This document shows, one piece after another, positions 1 through 6,211 of a stretch of DNA of 6,658 nucleotides. Location: contig DFQW01000194.1 in NCBI GenBank assembly GCA_002377985.1, positions 1 through 6,658 of the forward strand. Reading direction: 5' to 3'. Within the stretch, counting starts at the first letter, position 1; every line of letters begins with the position of its first letter. Below the pieces are notes generated by a model. That model was not told the DNA's origin, ran no database searches, and worked only from the letters and a program-made list of their open reading frames with translations. The translations under genes and the position numbers were made by a program. This DNA is from Halieaceae bacterium UBA3479. Lineage in GTDB: Bacteria > Pseudomonadota > Gammaproteobacteria > Pseudomonadales > Halieaceae.

Positions 1-480
1 AGCCTCGGACAAGCGCTCATTGGAGATTTCTCCACGCATCTGATTTCGGGGCGGCTCGAGTGGGTGTCGGGCAGGCAAAAAATTCGACTTGCGGCCAGTA
101 CCACTGACGAGGGCGGCAATATTCAAAAACCCTATGGCAACCCCGCCAATTATCTGTCGATCATCATCAATGATTTTGATCGTGCCGGTGAGGATGCGTT
201 CTCGGTGGGTTATTCCTATGATTTTGGCCAGGTCGGGGCAGGGAAGCTCAGCCTGTTTACCAACGTGGTATGGGGAGATACGCCCGATACAGGGCCTATC
301 GCCAGCCCCGATGCCAGTGAACTGGATCTGACGGTGGACTGGCGCCTCAATCGCGGTTGGTCAGAGAAGGTTTGGGTGAGGCTGCGTGCTGCGTGGGTCA
401 ATCAAGACGATGATTTCCCCGGATCAGATGACCTATTTGATTTTCGCATTATCGTGAACTACGACTTCGATTTGCTCTAG
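1..480 (+). CDS. OprD-family outer-membrane porin, C-terminal part (5' end outside window)
   Basis: The frame is open from base 1 to the TAG at 478-480 and gives 159 residues without a native start, so the gene begins left of the window. The GTG at 64 is an internal valine. The segment around 160-230 (NDFDRAGEDAFSVGYSYDFG) matches the conserved OprD-family block of the type DFNRAGEDAW...GLSYDF. It is followed by alternating amphipathic beta strands and a terminal strand 'FRIIVNYDFDLL', as expected for the last strands of an 18-stranded barrel. OprD-family members are substrate-specific diffusion channels for small solutes such as basic amino acids, carboxylates or aromatic acids; the substrate cannot be read from this fragment. 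The final residue is Leu rather than the usual aromatic. The gene converges on the RND pump gene with an 8-bp gap. Family assignment is fairly sure, specificity unknown. Confidence 0.85.
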   Translation, partial: SLGQALIGDFSTHLISGRLEWVSGRQKIRLAASTTDEGGNIQKPYGNPANYLSIIINDFDRAGEDAFSVGYSYDFGQVGAGKLSLFTNVVWGDTPDTGPIASPDASELDLTVDWRLNRGWSEKVWVRLRAAWVNQDDDFPGSDDLFDFRIIVNYDFDLL

Positions 481-485
481 GGCTG

Positions 486-510
486 CGCTCAGGGAGATAG
501 TTCCTGCGCG
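486..510. terminator. Short hairpin at the convergent gene ends, possible weak terminator
   Basis: CAGGGA (490-495), loop GATAG (496-500) and TTCCTG (501-506) form a 6-bp stem with one G-T wobble. After one T-C mismatch it extends by three more pairs (486-488 with 508-510). It lies just past the porin stop and covers the stop codon of the pump gene. No T-run follows on either strand, so a classical intrinsic terminator is not demonstrated. This is the only candidate structure I see between these two converging genes. Confidence 0.25.
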
Positions 511-3500
511 GTCTCTGCGATACGCTCCCGATCCAACTGATCTCCGGAGGCGGCCCGTGCCTTGGTAAATCGCGCCAATGCAAGATAAACCACGGGCGTT
601 AAATACAACGTAAAGGCGGTGGCTAATCCCATACCGCCGAAGACTACCCAGCCCACTGCAGCGCGGGCCTCTGAGCCCGGTCCCGATGAAAGTATCAGTG
701 GCAATGCACCAAATATGGTAGATACCAGCGTCATCACAATGGGCCGCAGGCGGATGCGCGCGGCTTCCTCTATTGCTTCACGCACCGCGTAACCGCGATC
801 GCGAAGCTGGTCGGCGAACTCCACGAGCAAAATACCGTTTTTTGCGATGAGTCCGATCAGCATCACCAGACCCACCTGAGAATAAATATTTAAAGAGGTG
901 CCTGTGAGGTAGAGCGCGCAAACGGCGGCGGCAAGGCCAAAGGGTACGATCGCCATAATCACCAGCGCTGAGGTGATGCCCTCGAATTGCGCGACCAGCA
1001 CCAGAAATACAATCAGCAGTGCGAAACCGTAGGTGATCATGGTCTCCCGATTGGTTTCAGCCAACGCCGCCGCCTCACCGCGGGTGATTAGGGTAACGCT
1101 ATCTGGCAGCGTCTCCTCCGCCAGCGCAAACAGGTCATCGACAGCTTCCTGCATTGCAATGCCAGGATTGATCTCGACGTCCAGCTCAATTGCCCGGCGT
1201 TGCTTGCGACGATCGAGCTGGCCCGCGACGCCTTTCTCGTTCAGTTGGACTATGCTGGATAATGGCACGAGCGCACCTGCGCGGGTGCGCACGTAGAGGT
1301 TGATCAGGTCATCCGGGTCACGGATTTTGTCCGAGCCCGCCTCCAGAATGATGGGCACGGACTGGTCATCTGCGTTGAGGTCAACAATGCGCCAGCCGTC
1401 CACCATGACCCGTAAGGTTTGGGCGACATCTTCCAGAGGAATATCCAGATCGGAGGCGCGCTCACGATCGATTTGCACGGCAAGTTGTGGTTGAGAAGGG
1501 TCGTAACTGATGCGGGGCCGACTCACCGAACTCAACCGCTCGCGGATGGCATCAGTGTACTCGCGTGCCGCCGCGTATATCTCGTCGTAGTCGGTGCCCA
1601 GTAAAGCCAGCGATAGCCCGCCGCTCGAAGCGCCGCGGAGATTGAGGGAATTGGCGCTGAAGATGCGCGTGGTCATGCCCGGGAGATCGGAAAAGAGGGG
1701 TTTGAGCTCGGCGGCAATCTCCTGCTGGCTGCGTGATCGCTCTCCCCAGTCGGCGAGTCGGGCAACCATAAAGACGATATTGGGATCCCACCGGCCAATA
1801 TTGGAATACAGCGAGGTGATCTCGCCGCGATCCAGAATCGGCACCAGGATGTTTTCCATGCGGTCGGCCTGGCGCTCGGCATAATCGAGCCCAACACCGT
1901 CTGGTCCTTGCGCGAATAGCAGCACAGAACCCCGGTCTTCCTGAGGTAATAGCTCCTGATCGAGCGATGCGTAGAGTCCTGAGGCAAGCCCGGCCACGAC
2001 CACACAGAGCGCGAAGGCGCGGCGGGGTGCATTGAGCGTCACCGCAAGCGACCGGTGGTAAGCCTGAGCCAGTCGAATGCCCCAGGATTCGACGCGTCGT
2101 TCTCTGGGCTGGGACGACGCGAGCCGCGCCATGGCAGCGGGCACCAAACTGAGTGCTACGAAGGAAGAAATGGCCACCGCCACCGCAAGCACCAAACCAA
2201 ATTCCTGAAACAGGCGACCGGCGGTGCCCGGCAAAAAGGCGATGGGCACAAAAACAGCAATCAGTACAGCGGTGGTGGCGATCACCGCGAAAAAGACTTG
2301 CCGCGTGCCGGTAACGGCCGCGATACCCGGGCCCGCCCCTTCGGAGCGGCGACGCTGGACACTCTCCAGTACAACGATCGCATCATCAACGATCAGGCCT
2401 GCCGCCAGCACCAGCGCCAGCAGCGTCAAAATATTGATCGAGAAACCCAATACCCAGCTCGCGGCAAGGGTGCCGAGCAGCGAGATCGGGATGGCGATAG
2501 CGGGTATCAGGGTCAAACGCATTGAACCGGTGAAGAGCCGGATGGTGCTGATCACAATCAGAATAGAGAACAATAGGGTGGTGATGACTTCCCTTACTGA
2601 ACCTCTGATGAACACCGACTCATCCGAGATAATTTCCAGCTGGAGATCCTGGGAGCGGTTATTGATGTCGGCTATCGCCTCACGAACACCCGCGGCAATT
2701 TTGATGGTGTTAGATCCCGCTTGACGAATGATGCCAATGCCGACGACCCGTTCGCCGTTAAGTCTGACAAAGCCTGATGAGTCCGCGGGGGAGAAGGCCA
2801 CTTTGGCGACATTCCGGATCCGAATTTCGTCTCTGATAATGAGTGCCGCAATATCCTCCTCTTTAGTCACCGCGGCATCCGCTCGAACGAGCAATTGCTG
2901 GTCACCGGTACGGAAACTGCCGGCCGGGACGTCTAGGGGTGCGGCTCGCAGCACTGTTGCTACGTCGGCGACGGTTAGTCCATAGCTGGTTAGACGCAGC
3001 GGATCGAGAATAATCCTCAGCACCCGTTGCCGGGAACCAAATAACGGCACGTCAGCCACGCCCGGGAGCGAGATAAATCGCGGCACGATGTCCTGCTCGA
3101 TAATCCGGCTCAGCTCCTCCTCCGAGTGCTGGGCTGACCTCACCGCGATGCGAATGATTTCTTCAGCGCGCTCATCTGCCTTGAATACGGAGAGCTGCTC
3201 AACGGCATCAGGTAATTCTCGCTCGATACGACTCACTGCCTCCCGCACATCCGATGCGGCCTGATCCACGTCGATATCAGAGCGAAATTCGATATAAATG
3301 CGCGAGCTGTTCTCCTCGCTGGAGGAGTTGATCTCGATTACCCCTGATACGCGGGCTGCTGCCCCCTCCAGCAACCGGGTAACCTCGGCATCCATAGTTT
3401 CGGGTGAAGCGCCGGGGAGGACGGCTCTGACAGAGACCACGGGGCGATCGACGTCGGGCAACTCTCGCACCTCAATCGCCATCAAGGCTGCCAAGCCGCC

Positions 3501-3593
3501 AATCGCCACCAGTAGATTTATGACGAGCACCAGCCAGGGCCGCCTGACGCCCAGTTCAGGGAGCCCCCCCAGCAAGCTTTTCGGTTCAGCCAT
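489..3593 (-). CDS. RND (HAE1-type) multidrug efflux pump, inner-membrane permease
   Basis: This is a full-length proton-driven RND exporter of about 1,034 residues, close to AcrB/MexB length. Layout from the ATG at 3593: TM1 about 18-38, first periplasmic porter/docking half about 39-330, TM2-TM6 about 333-488, TM7 about 524-543, second periplasmic half about 545-850, TM8-TM12 about 853-1006. TM4 carries GLIVDDAIVVLE, with Asp403/Asp404 equivalent to AcrB D407/D408. TM10 carries GLIAKNGILLVEF, with Lys918 equivalent to AcrB K940, so the proton relay is intact and the HAE1 rather than the heavy-metal class is indicated. Three in-frame ATGs exist (3605, 3599, 3593). The last has GATGAG seven bases upstream and gives an 8-bp ATGGCTGA overlap with the adaptor stop, so I prefer it; the longest form ends at 3605 (1,038 aa). 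It is translated after the adaptor gene as one operon. Substrates cannot be predicted. Confidence 0.95.
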   Translation of the reverse strand: MAEPKSLLGGLPELGVRRPWLVLVINLLVAIGGLAALMAIEVRELPDVDRPVVSVRAVLPGASPETMDAEVTRLLEGAAARVSGVIEINSSSEENSSRIYIEFRSDIDVDQAASDVREAVSRIERELPDAVEQLSVFKADERAEEIIRIAVRSAQHSEEELSRIIEQDIVPRFISLPGVADVPLFGSRQRVLRIILDPLRLTSYGLTVADVATVLRAAPLDVPAGSFRTGDQQLLVRADAAVTKEEDIAALIIRDEIRIRNVAKVAFSPADSSGFVRLNGERVVGIGIIRQAGSNTIKIAAGVREAIADINNRSQDLQLEIISDESVFIRGSVREVITTLLFSILIVISTIRLFTGSMRLTLIPAIAIPISLLGTLAASWVLGFSINILTLLALVLAAGLIVDDAIVVLESVQRRRSEGAGPGIAAVTGTRQVFFAVIATTAVLIAVFVPIAFLPGTAGRLFQEFGLVLAVAVAISSFVALSLVPAAMARLASSQPRERRVESWGIRLAQAYHRSLAVTLNAPRRAFALCVVVAGLASGLYASLDQELLPQEDRGSVLLFAQGPDGVGLDYAERQADRMENILVPILDRGEITSLYSNIGRWDPNIVFMVARLADWGERSRSQQEIAAELKPLFSDLPGMTTRIFSANSLNLRGASSGGLSLALLGTDYDEIYAAAREYTDAIRERLSSVSRPRISYDPSQPQLAVQIDRERASDLDIPLEDVAQTLRVMVDGWRIVDLNADDQSVPIILEAGSDKIRDPDDLINLYVRTRAGALVPLSSIVQLNEKGVAGQLDRRKQRRAIELDVEINPGIAMQEAVDDLFALAEETLPDSVTLITRGEAAALAETNRETMITYGFALLIVFLVLVAQFEGITSALVIMAIVPFGLAAAVCALYLTGTSLNIYSQVGLVMLIGLIAKNGILLVEFADQLRDRGYAVREAIEEAARIRLRPIVMTLVSTIFGALPLILSSGPGSEARAAVGWVVFGGMGLATAFTLYLTPVVYLALARFTKARAASGDQLDRERIAETAQELSP

Positions 3594-4707
3594 TACCATG
3601 CTCATCTGCGTAGGCGGGCACTGCGGCTTTGAGGCCAGCGTCCAGCTCGGTAGGAGTCAGCTCTTTCAGCGTTGCCCCGGCACGCACTGACTGGATACCC
3701 TCCATCACGACCTGCTCGTTTTCGAGCAAATCGCCGTCCACCAAAATAGTGCCCGCCATCCGCTTGACTAGTGAGACGTCGCGACGCACGGCAATGCCCT
3801 CATCGGCCACCCAGACATAGGACCCGTCGGCCCCCCATTGCACCGACACATCCGGCACGGACAAAAATTGCCCTCGCGAGGCGTCAACACTGATTTCAAA
3901 TGCCATACCGGGTCGAAACCGGTCGTCCGTATTGTCGATGGCTGCCCGGGCGATAAAAGCGCGGGAGTTCACATCGATGCGCGAGTCAACCGCAACGATT
4001 TCTCCCGATACGGCTTTGTCTGCGGCGTCCCACAGGCGCACATTAACGGGTGTGCCTTGTGTTATACGCTCAACATATACCTCGGGAACCGAGAAGTTGA
4101 CGAGCAGAACCGCTCTGTCATCCAGCGTCGTGATCAGCGTGTTGGTATCGATGCGGTCCCCCACGTCAATTTCGGTGAGTCCCACTCGGCCGGCAAATGG
4201 CGCAGTGATCTGTCTGCGATCGAGGTCTACCCGGGCTTGTTCCAAAGCGATGCGCGCACTATCGACCGCGGCGCGCGCGTCGTCCAATTGGCTTTCGGGG
4301 ATATTGGCGTCGCGCGCATTGACGGTGGTGTAGCGCTTTACCAGGCGCTCGGCGTCGGCCAGTCGCACGCTTGCTAGCTCCACCGCAAGACGTTCGTCGC
4401 GGTCGTCCAGTTGTAGAAGCAGTTCGCCGGCAACCACAAATTGATCGGCGTTGATCTTTACGGCAGTAACGCGACCTGACGTGTCGGAGAACACGTTAAC
4501 GCTCTGCAACGCGCGCGCGGTGCCTACAGAGGTCAGAGTCTCCGTCAAGTCCATCATCATTGCGGGCTGAGTGACGACAGGAACAGCGGTACCCTGTGCA
4601 AAGTTGAATCGGTTGTCGCGGGATGGCTCAGAGCAACTGAGGAGGACGCTCACAAGGGCCAGCGCATAGAAGCGCGAAGGTTTGCCATGTAAAAGCCGAA
4701 GAGTCAT
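3586..4707 (-). CDS. RND efflux periplasmic adaptor (membrane fusion) lipoprotein
   Basis: A 373-residue HlyD/AcrA-type adaptor that joins the RND pump to an outer-membrane channel. The N terminus has basic residues, a short hydrophobic run and a lipobox-like VLLS-C, with Cys25 as the predicted lipidated residue. Ser at +2 does not give the classic Asp inner-membrane retention signal. The first half of the lipoyl domain is at about 67-100 (SGRVTAVKINADQFVVAGE), an alpha-helical hairpin at about 103-163, the second lipoyl half at about 167-190 (ITAPFAGRVGLTEIDVGDRI), a beta-barrel at about 200-275 including FRPGMAFEISV, and the membrane-proximal domain to about 350. This order and length are normal for MexH/AcrA-like adaptors. 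The ATG at 4707 has GGAG about 10 bases upstream (4721-4718). It is the first gene of the operon and its stop overlaps the pump start. No outer-membrane factor gene follows, so a TolC-like channel from elsewhere is inferred. Confidence 0.95.
   Translation of the reverse strand: MTLRLLHGKPSRFYALALVSVLLSCSEPSRDNRFNFAQGTAVPVVTQPAMMMDLTETLTSVGTARALQSVNVFSDTSGRVTAVKINADQFVVAGELLLQLDDRDERLAVELASVRLADAERLVKRYTTVNARDANIPESQLDDARAAVDSARIALEQARVDLDRRQITAPFAGRVGLTEIDVGDRIDTNTLITTLDDRAVLLVNFSVPEVYVERITQGTPVNVRLWDAADKAVSGEIVAVDSRIDVNSRAFIARAAIDNTDDRFRPGMAFEISVDASRGQFLSVPDVSVQWGADGSYVWVADEGIAVRRDVSLVKRMAGTILVDGDLLENEQVVMEGIQSVRAGATLKELTPTELDAGLKAAVPAYADEHGNG
3594..3606 (-). promoter_or_regulatory. Internal ribosome-binding site that decides the pump start
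   Basis: On the - strand GATGAG (3606-3601) precedes the ATG at 3593-3591 by seven bases (3600-3594). The two upstream in-frame ATGs at 3605 and 3599 have no purine-rich sequence at a suitable distance. The resulting start overlaps the adaptor stop in the string ATGGCTGA, a typical arrangement for translational coupling, which would keep adaptor and pump in proportion. Confidence 0.5.
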
Positions 4708-4749
4708 ATGAGGCTTTCTCCATGAGCCGAAATCCGGTTAGCTGGTGGC

Positions 4750-4771
4750 GGACAATCTGTGGAAATTGTCC
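4750..4771. promoter_or_regulatory. Inverted repeat upstream of the efflux operon, candidate repressor operator
   Basis: GGACAAT (4750-4756) and ATTGTCC (4765-4771) are perfect 7-bp inverted arms around an 8-bp centre. Flanking GGC (4747-4749) and GCC (4773-4775) extend the symmetry if one base is skipped. The site lies 43-64 bases upstream of the adaptor ATG, where RND operons are commonly controlled by TetR- or MarR-type repressors. No regulator gene is visible in the window, so the protein that would bind is unknown. Binding is inference; the repeat itself is directly visible. Confidence 0.45.
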
Positions 4772-4831
4772 AGCCGGAGGTTGTCTCGCTGCACCTGCAT
4801 TCTACGTCACTTTATCGTTCTCGGATGCAAG

Positions 4832-4845
4832 TGCCAGCGCTGGCA
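4832..4845. promoter_or_regulatory. Perfect 14-bp palindrome upstream of the small Cys4 gene
   Basis: TGCCAGCGCTGGCA reads identically on both strands. It ends six bases before a TGCTATTGT sequence that resembles an extended -10 element, so it would sit around the -35 zone of a rightward promoter. That position suits an operator. A role as a binding site is inferred only from symmetry and position. Confidence 0.4.
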
Positions 4846-4851
4846 GACCAG

Positions 4852-4893
4852 TGCTATTGTGGTGGCAAACCGGGGGCAAAGCCTGACTATTAT
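4852..4893 (+). promoter_or_regulatory. Two alternative -10-like elements for the small Cys4 gene
   Basis: TGCTATTGT at 4852-4860 fits the extended -10 pattern TGnTAnnnT. TATTAT at 4888-4893 is one base from TATAAT. Neither has a good TTGACA-like -35 at 16-18 bp. Either would give a short 5' leader before the ATG at 4921. This is weak evidence, and the choice between them is open. Confidence 0.25.
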
Positions 4894-4907
4894 GCTGCCA
4901 ACGACAA

Positions 4908-4914
4908 TGAGGAG
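4908..4914 (+). promoter_or_regulatory. Strong ribosome-binding site for the 50-residue gene
   Basis: TGAGGAG is a near-perfect Shine-Dalgarno sequence, six bases before the ATG at 4921. It is the main reason for choosing that ATG over the upstream in-frame GTG at 4759, which lacks such a signal. Confidence 0.7.
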
Positions 4915-4920
4915 CCGGAT

Positions 4921-5073
4921 ATGTCGGAGTCAATTGAACAAGACGGGGCGGTATCACTGCCTTGCAGAGGGTGTAGGGTGGATTGCCCGGACAGGAAGCG
5001 CTGCGAAGGTCGTCCTTGGCGGATCCCGCGGGAGCAAACCGGCGAAGACAAGATAGCCGCTGCAGGCATGTAG
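4921..5073 (+). CDS. Small cysteine-rich protein (50 aa), possible zinc or metal-cluster binder
   Basis: The protein is acidic and polar at its start (MSESIEQDG). It then has a compact cysteine core, PCRGCRVDCPDRKRCEGRPW, with Cys15, Cys18, Cys22 and Cys28 in a C-x2-C-x3-C-x5-C spacing, followed by a basic stretch and a polar tail. Four closely spaced cysteines in so short a protein suggest one structural zinc ion or, less likely, an iron-sulfur cluster; C-x3-C-P at 18-23 faintly recalls the end of a ferredoxin motif. There is no signal peptide or membrane segment, so it should be cytoplasmic. TGAGGAG six bases upstream supports translation. The frame stays open upstream to 4759, but that part looks non-coding. 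It diverges from the efflux operon and converges on the HD gene with 14 bp between stops. I do not recognise a named family, and the function is unknown. Confidence 0.65.
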   Translation: MSESIEQDGAVSLPCRGCRVDCPDRKRCEGRPWRIPREQTGEDKIAAAGM

Positions 5074-5087
5074 ATTTAACGCACTCT

Positions 5088-5648
5088 TTACTCGGGCTCG
5101 GTAAAGGCTTGTCGCGAAAAAATACGCCGCACCATAGGTGCAAAGTGTTCCAGTGATCGCGTTGGGTAGGCTGGGTCAAAGGATGGCTGATCCCAGAGTT
5201 CGCAGAACCGCAGGCAACTTTCAAAGAAGGGGTGATCCCTATAACGCTCTCTGGCGTTGGGGTCTTGCCCTACGTGGTGCGCGTAATAGGCCATTTGAAA
5301 CAGTCCGTGGTGAGCCACCACCCAGTGCACTTCCTCTCTCACATAGGGTTTGACGAGAGCCGCTGCGAAGTCGGAGTGGTTCATGGGCGCCAGATCATCG
5401 CCGATATCGTGAATCAGCGCCGCCACAATCCATTCCTCGTCAGCGCCGTCGTTCTCTGCCCGGGTTGCCGATTGCAGCGAATGTTGTAGCCGGTCTATTT
5501 GATAGCCCGCTAGACCTTCGCTCAGTCGCCTCAGCGCGGCCAGAATACGATCCGGTAAACTCGCGACATGCTCACGCTCGTAACGATCCAGCAGCATATA
5601 GTCGGCTTGTGTGCCGTCTTTCATGGCGGTGAATGAAACTGATTCCAC
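5088..5648 (-). CDS. HD-domain metal-dependent protein, PhnZ/MIOX-like ligand pattern
   Basis: This belongs to a conserved bacterial HD-domain family usually annotated as a predicted phosphohydrolase; no substrate is established to my knowledge. Counting from the GTG at 5648 (186 aa), the likely metal ligands are His56 (RLQHSLQSATRA), His80-Asp81 (ALIHDIGD), His91 (MNHSDF), His108 (EVHWVV) and Asp153 (ELWDQ), with His113/His114 nearby. The early QHSLQ histidine plus HD, H, H and D resembles the di-iron set of PhnZ and myo-inositol oxygenase, so an oxygenase is as possible as a hydrolase. The frame is open to a TTG at 5735. I prefer GTG 5648 because 'VSFTAMKDGT..DY.LLDRYE' looks like the family N terminus and GGGA lies about seven bases upstream; ATG 5624 is another option. 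The product is soluble, with no signal peptide. It is divergent from the DUF423 gene. Confidence 0.85.
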   Translation of the reverse strand: MESVSFTAMKDGTQADYMLLDRYEREHVASLPDRILAALRRLSEGLAGYQIDRLQHSLQSATRAENDGADEEWIVAALIHDIGDDLAPMNHSDFAAALVKPYVREEVHWVVAHHGLFQMAYYAHHVGQDPNARERYRDHPFFESCLRFCELWDQPSFDPAYPTRSLEHFAPMVRRIFSRQAFTEPE

Positions 5649-5763
5649 TACGCTTTCCCAATACCGTTGCGCGTGATACCAGTGTAGGCTGAATTGGCCG
5701 CCGCTGGGAGAAGGATCTCGGTGGACCTTTCTCAATGCGGGTGGTGTAGATGAACAGGAGTGA
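5649..5763. promoter_or_regulatory. Divergent intergenic region between HD and DUF423 genes
   Basis: With the preferred GTG start this 115-bp interval must carry both promoters. I found no clear -35/-10 pair or palindrome on either strand. If the HD gene really began at the TTG at 5735 the gap would shrink to 28 bp, leaving little room for two promoters. AGGAG at 5756-5760 is the likely ribosome-binding site for the rightward gene. Confidence 0.35.
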
Positions 5764-6135
5764 ATGCGATCGATGAATATCGGACTGCTGATAGCGGGGG
5801 TATTGGGGGCCAGCGGTGTGGCGGCGGGAGCCTTTGGTGCTCATGCGCTAGAAGGTATGGTGACAGCCGAGCGACTCGCGGTGTGGGAGACCGCGGCTTA
5901 CTACCACCTCATTCACGCCGTGGCGGTTATGGTGCTTGCGCTACAGTCCCACCCGGCCCTGTGGCGCTTGCCTATTGTCGGTTTTGCCTTGGGCATAGGC
6001 CTCTTCTCCTTTTCGCTTTATGCGCTGGTGTTAACGGGCATAACGACTTTTGCCGCAGTTACCCCGGTCGGCGGTTTACTGCTCATTATCAGTTGGCTCT
6101 CGGTCGCTTTAAAAGCGCGGCAGCGGCCAGACTGA
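5764..6135 (+). CDS. DUF423 family small integral membrane protein
   Basis: A 123-residue hydrophobic protein with four predicted membrane helices (about 5-24, 47-63, 68-90 and 97-117). Family hallmarks are GAFGAHAL (22-29) after the first helix, YHLIH (47-51) in the second, FSFSLYALVLTG (81-92) in the third and TPVGGLLLIISW (100-111) in the fourth, with the short polar tail usual for YgdD/YwdK-type proteins. Length is normal for the family, whose biochemical role is unknown. AGGAG (5756-5760) lies only three bases before ATG 5764 and 12 before the in-frame ATG 5773 (MNIGLLIAG), so the protein may be three residues shorter. It is a single gene, divergent from the HD gene and convergent with the MFS gene; no regulatory signal beyond the ribosome-binding site is seen. 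Confidence 0.92.
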   Translation: MRSMNIGLLIAGVLGASGVAAGAFGAHALEGMVTAERLAVWETAAYYHLIHAVAVMVLALQSHPALWRLPIVGFALGIGLFSFSLYALVLTGITTFAAVTPVGGLLLIISWLSVALKARQRPD

Positions 6136-6211
6136 ATCCCCTTCCCAATCAATCCAGATGTGGTGCTGCGTAACGGCGTCGCGCGAGTGGGTTATGGGGC
6201 GGAGCGGCCTC

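Larger units (their letters stand above)
4708..4920. promoter_or_regulatory. Divergent intergenic region between the efflux operon and a small Cys4 gene
   Basis: This 213-bp gap separates the leftward adaptor-pump operon from the rightward 50-residue gene, so it should hold both promoters. It contains two inverted repeats (4750-4771 and 4832-4845) and weak -10-like hexamers toward the right. No convincing -35/-10 pair was found for the leftward operon. Open frames through it are judged accidental: they lack a ribosome-binding site and show no family resemblance. Confidence 0.6.

Noticed and set aside
1271..1290. GC-rich inverted repeat with 7-bp arms inside the pump gene
   Set aside because: It encodes an ordinary stretch of the pump (VRTRAGA), and Arg/Ala codons explain the symmetry; there is no sign of function as a structure.
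2055..2724. Rightward open frames of about 156-166 codons inside the pump gene
   Set aside because: They lie antisense to conserved RND transmembrane segments including the DD motif. Their compositions are shadow-like, and no ribosome-binding site or family match is visible.
4842..4854. Possible sigma-54 promoter (GG...GC)
   Set aside because: The spacing between GG and GC is nine bases rather than ten, and the -12 element lacks the TTGC form.
4759..4920. In-frame upstream extension of the Cys4 protein from a GTG at 4759
   Set aside because: No ribosome-binding site, no recognisable sequence, and it would cover the palindromes and promoter-like elements. The ATG at 4921 has a strong site.
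4802..5224. Leftward open frame of about 140 codons across the Cys4 gene and the HD gene end
   Set aside because: It overlaps the 3' end of the well-supported HD gene and runs antisense to the Cys4 gene. It shows no family resemblance and has a low-complexity mix of Pro, Ser, Cys and His typical of a shadow frame.
6136..6211. Terminator between the DUF423 and MFS genes
   Set aside because: Only short GC-rich words were found, with no stable stem followed by a T-run on either strand.
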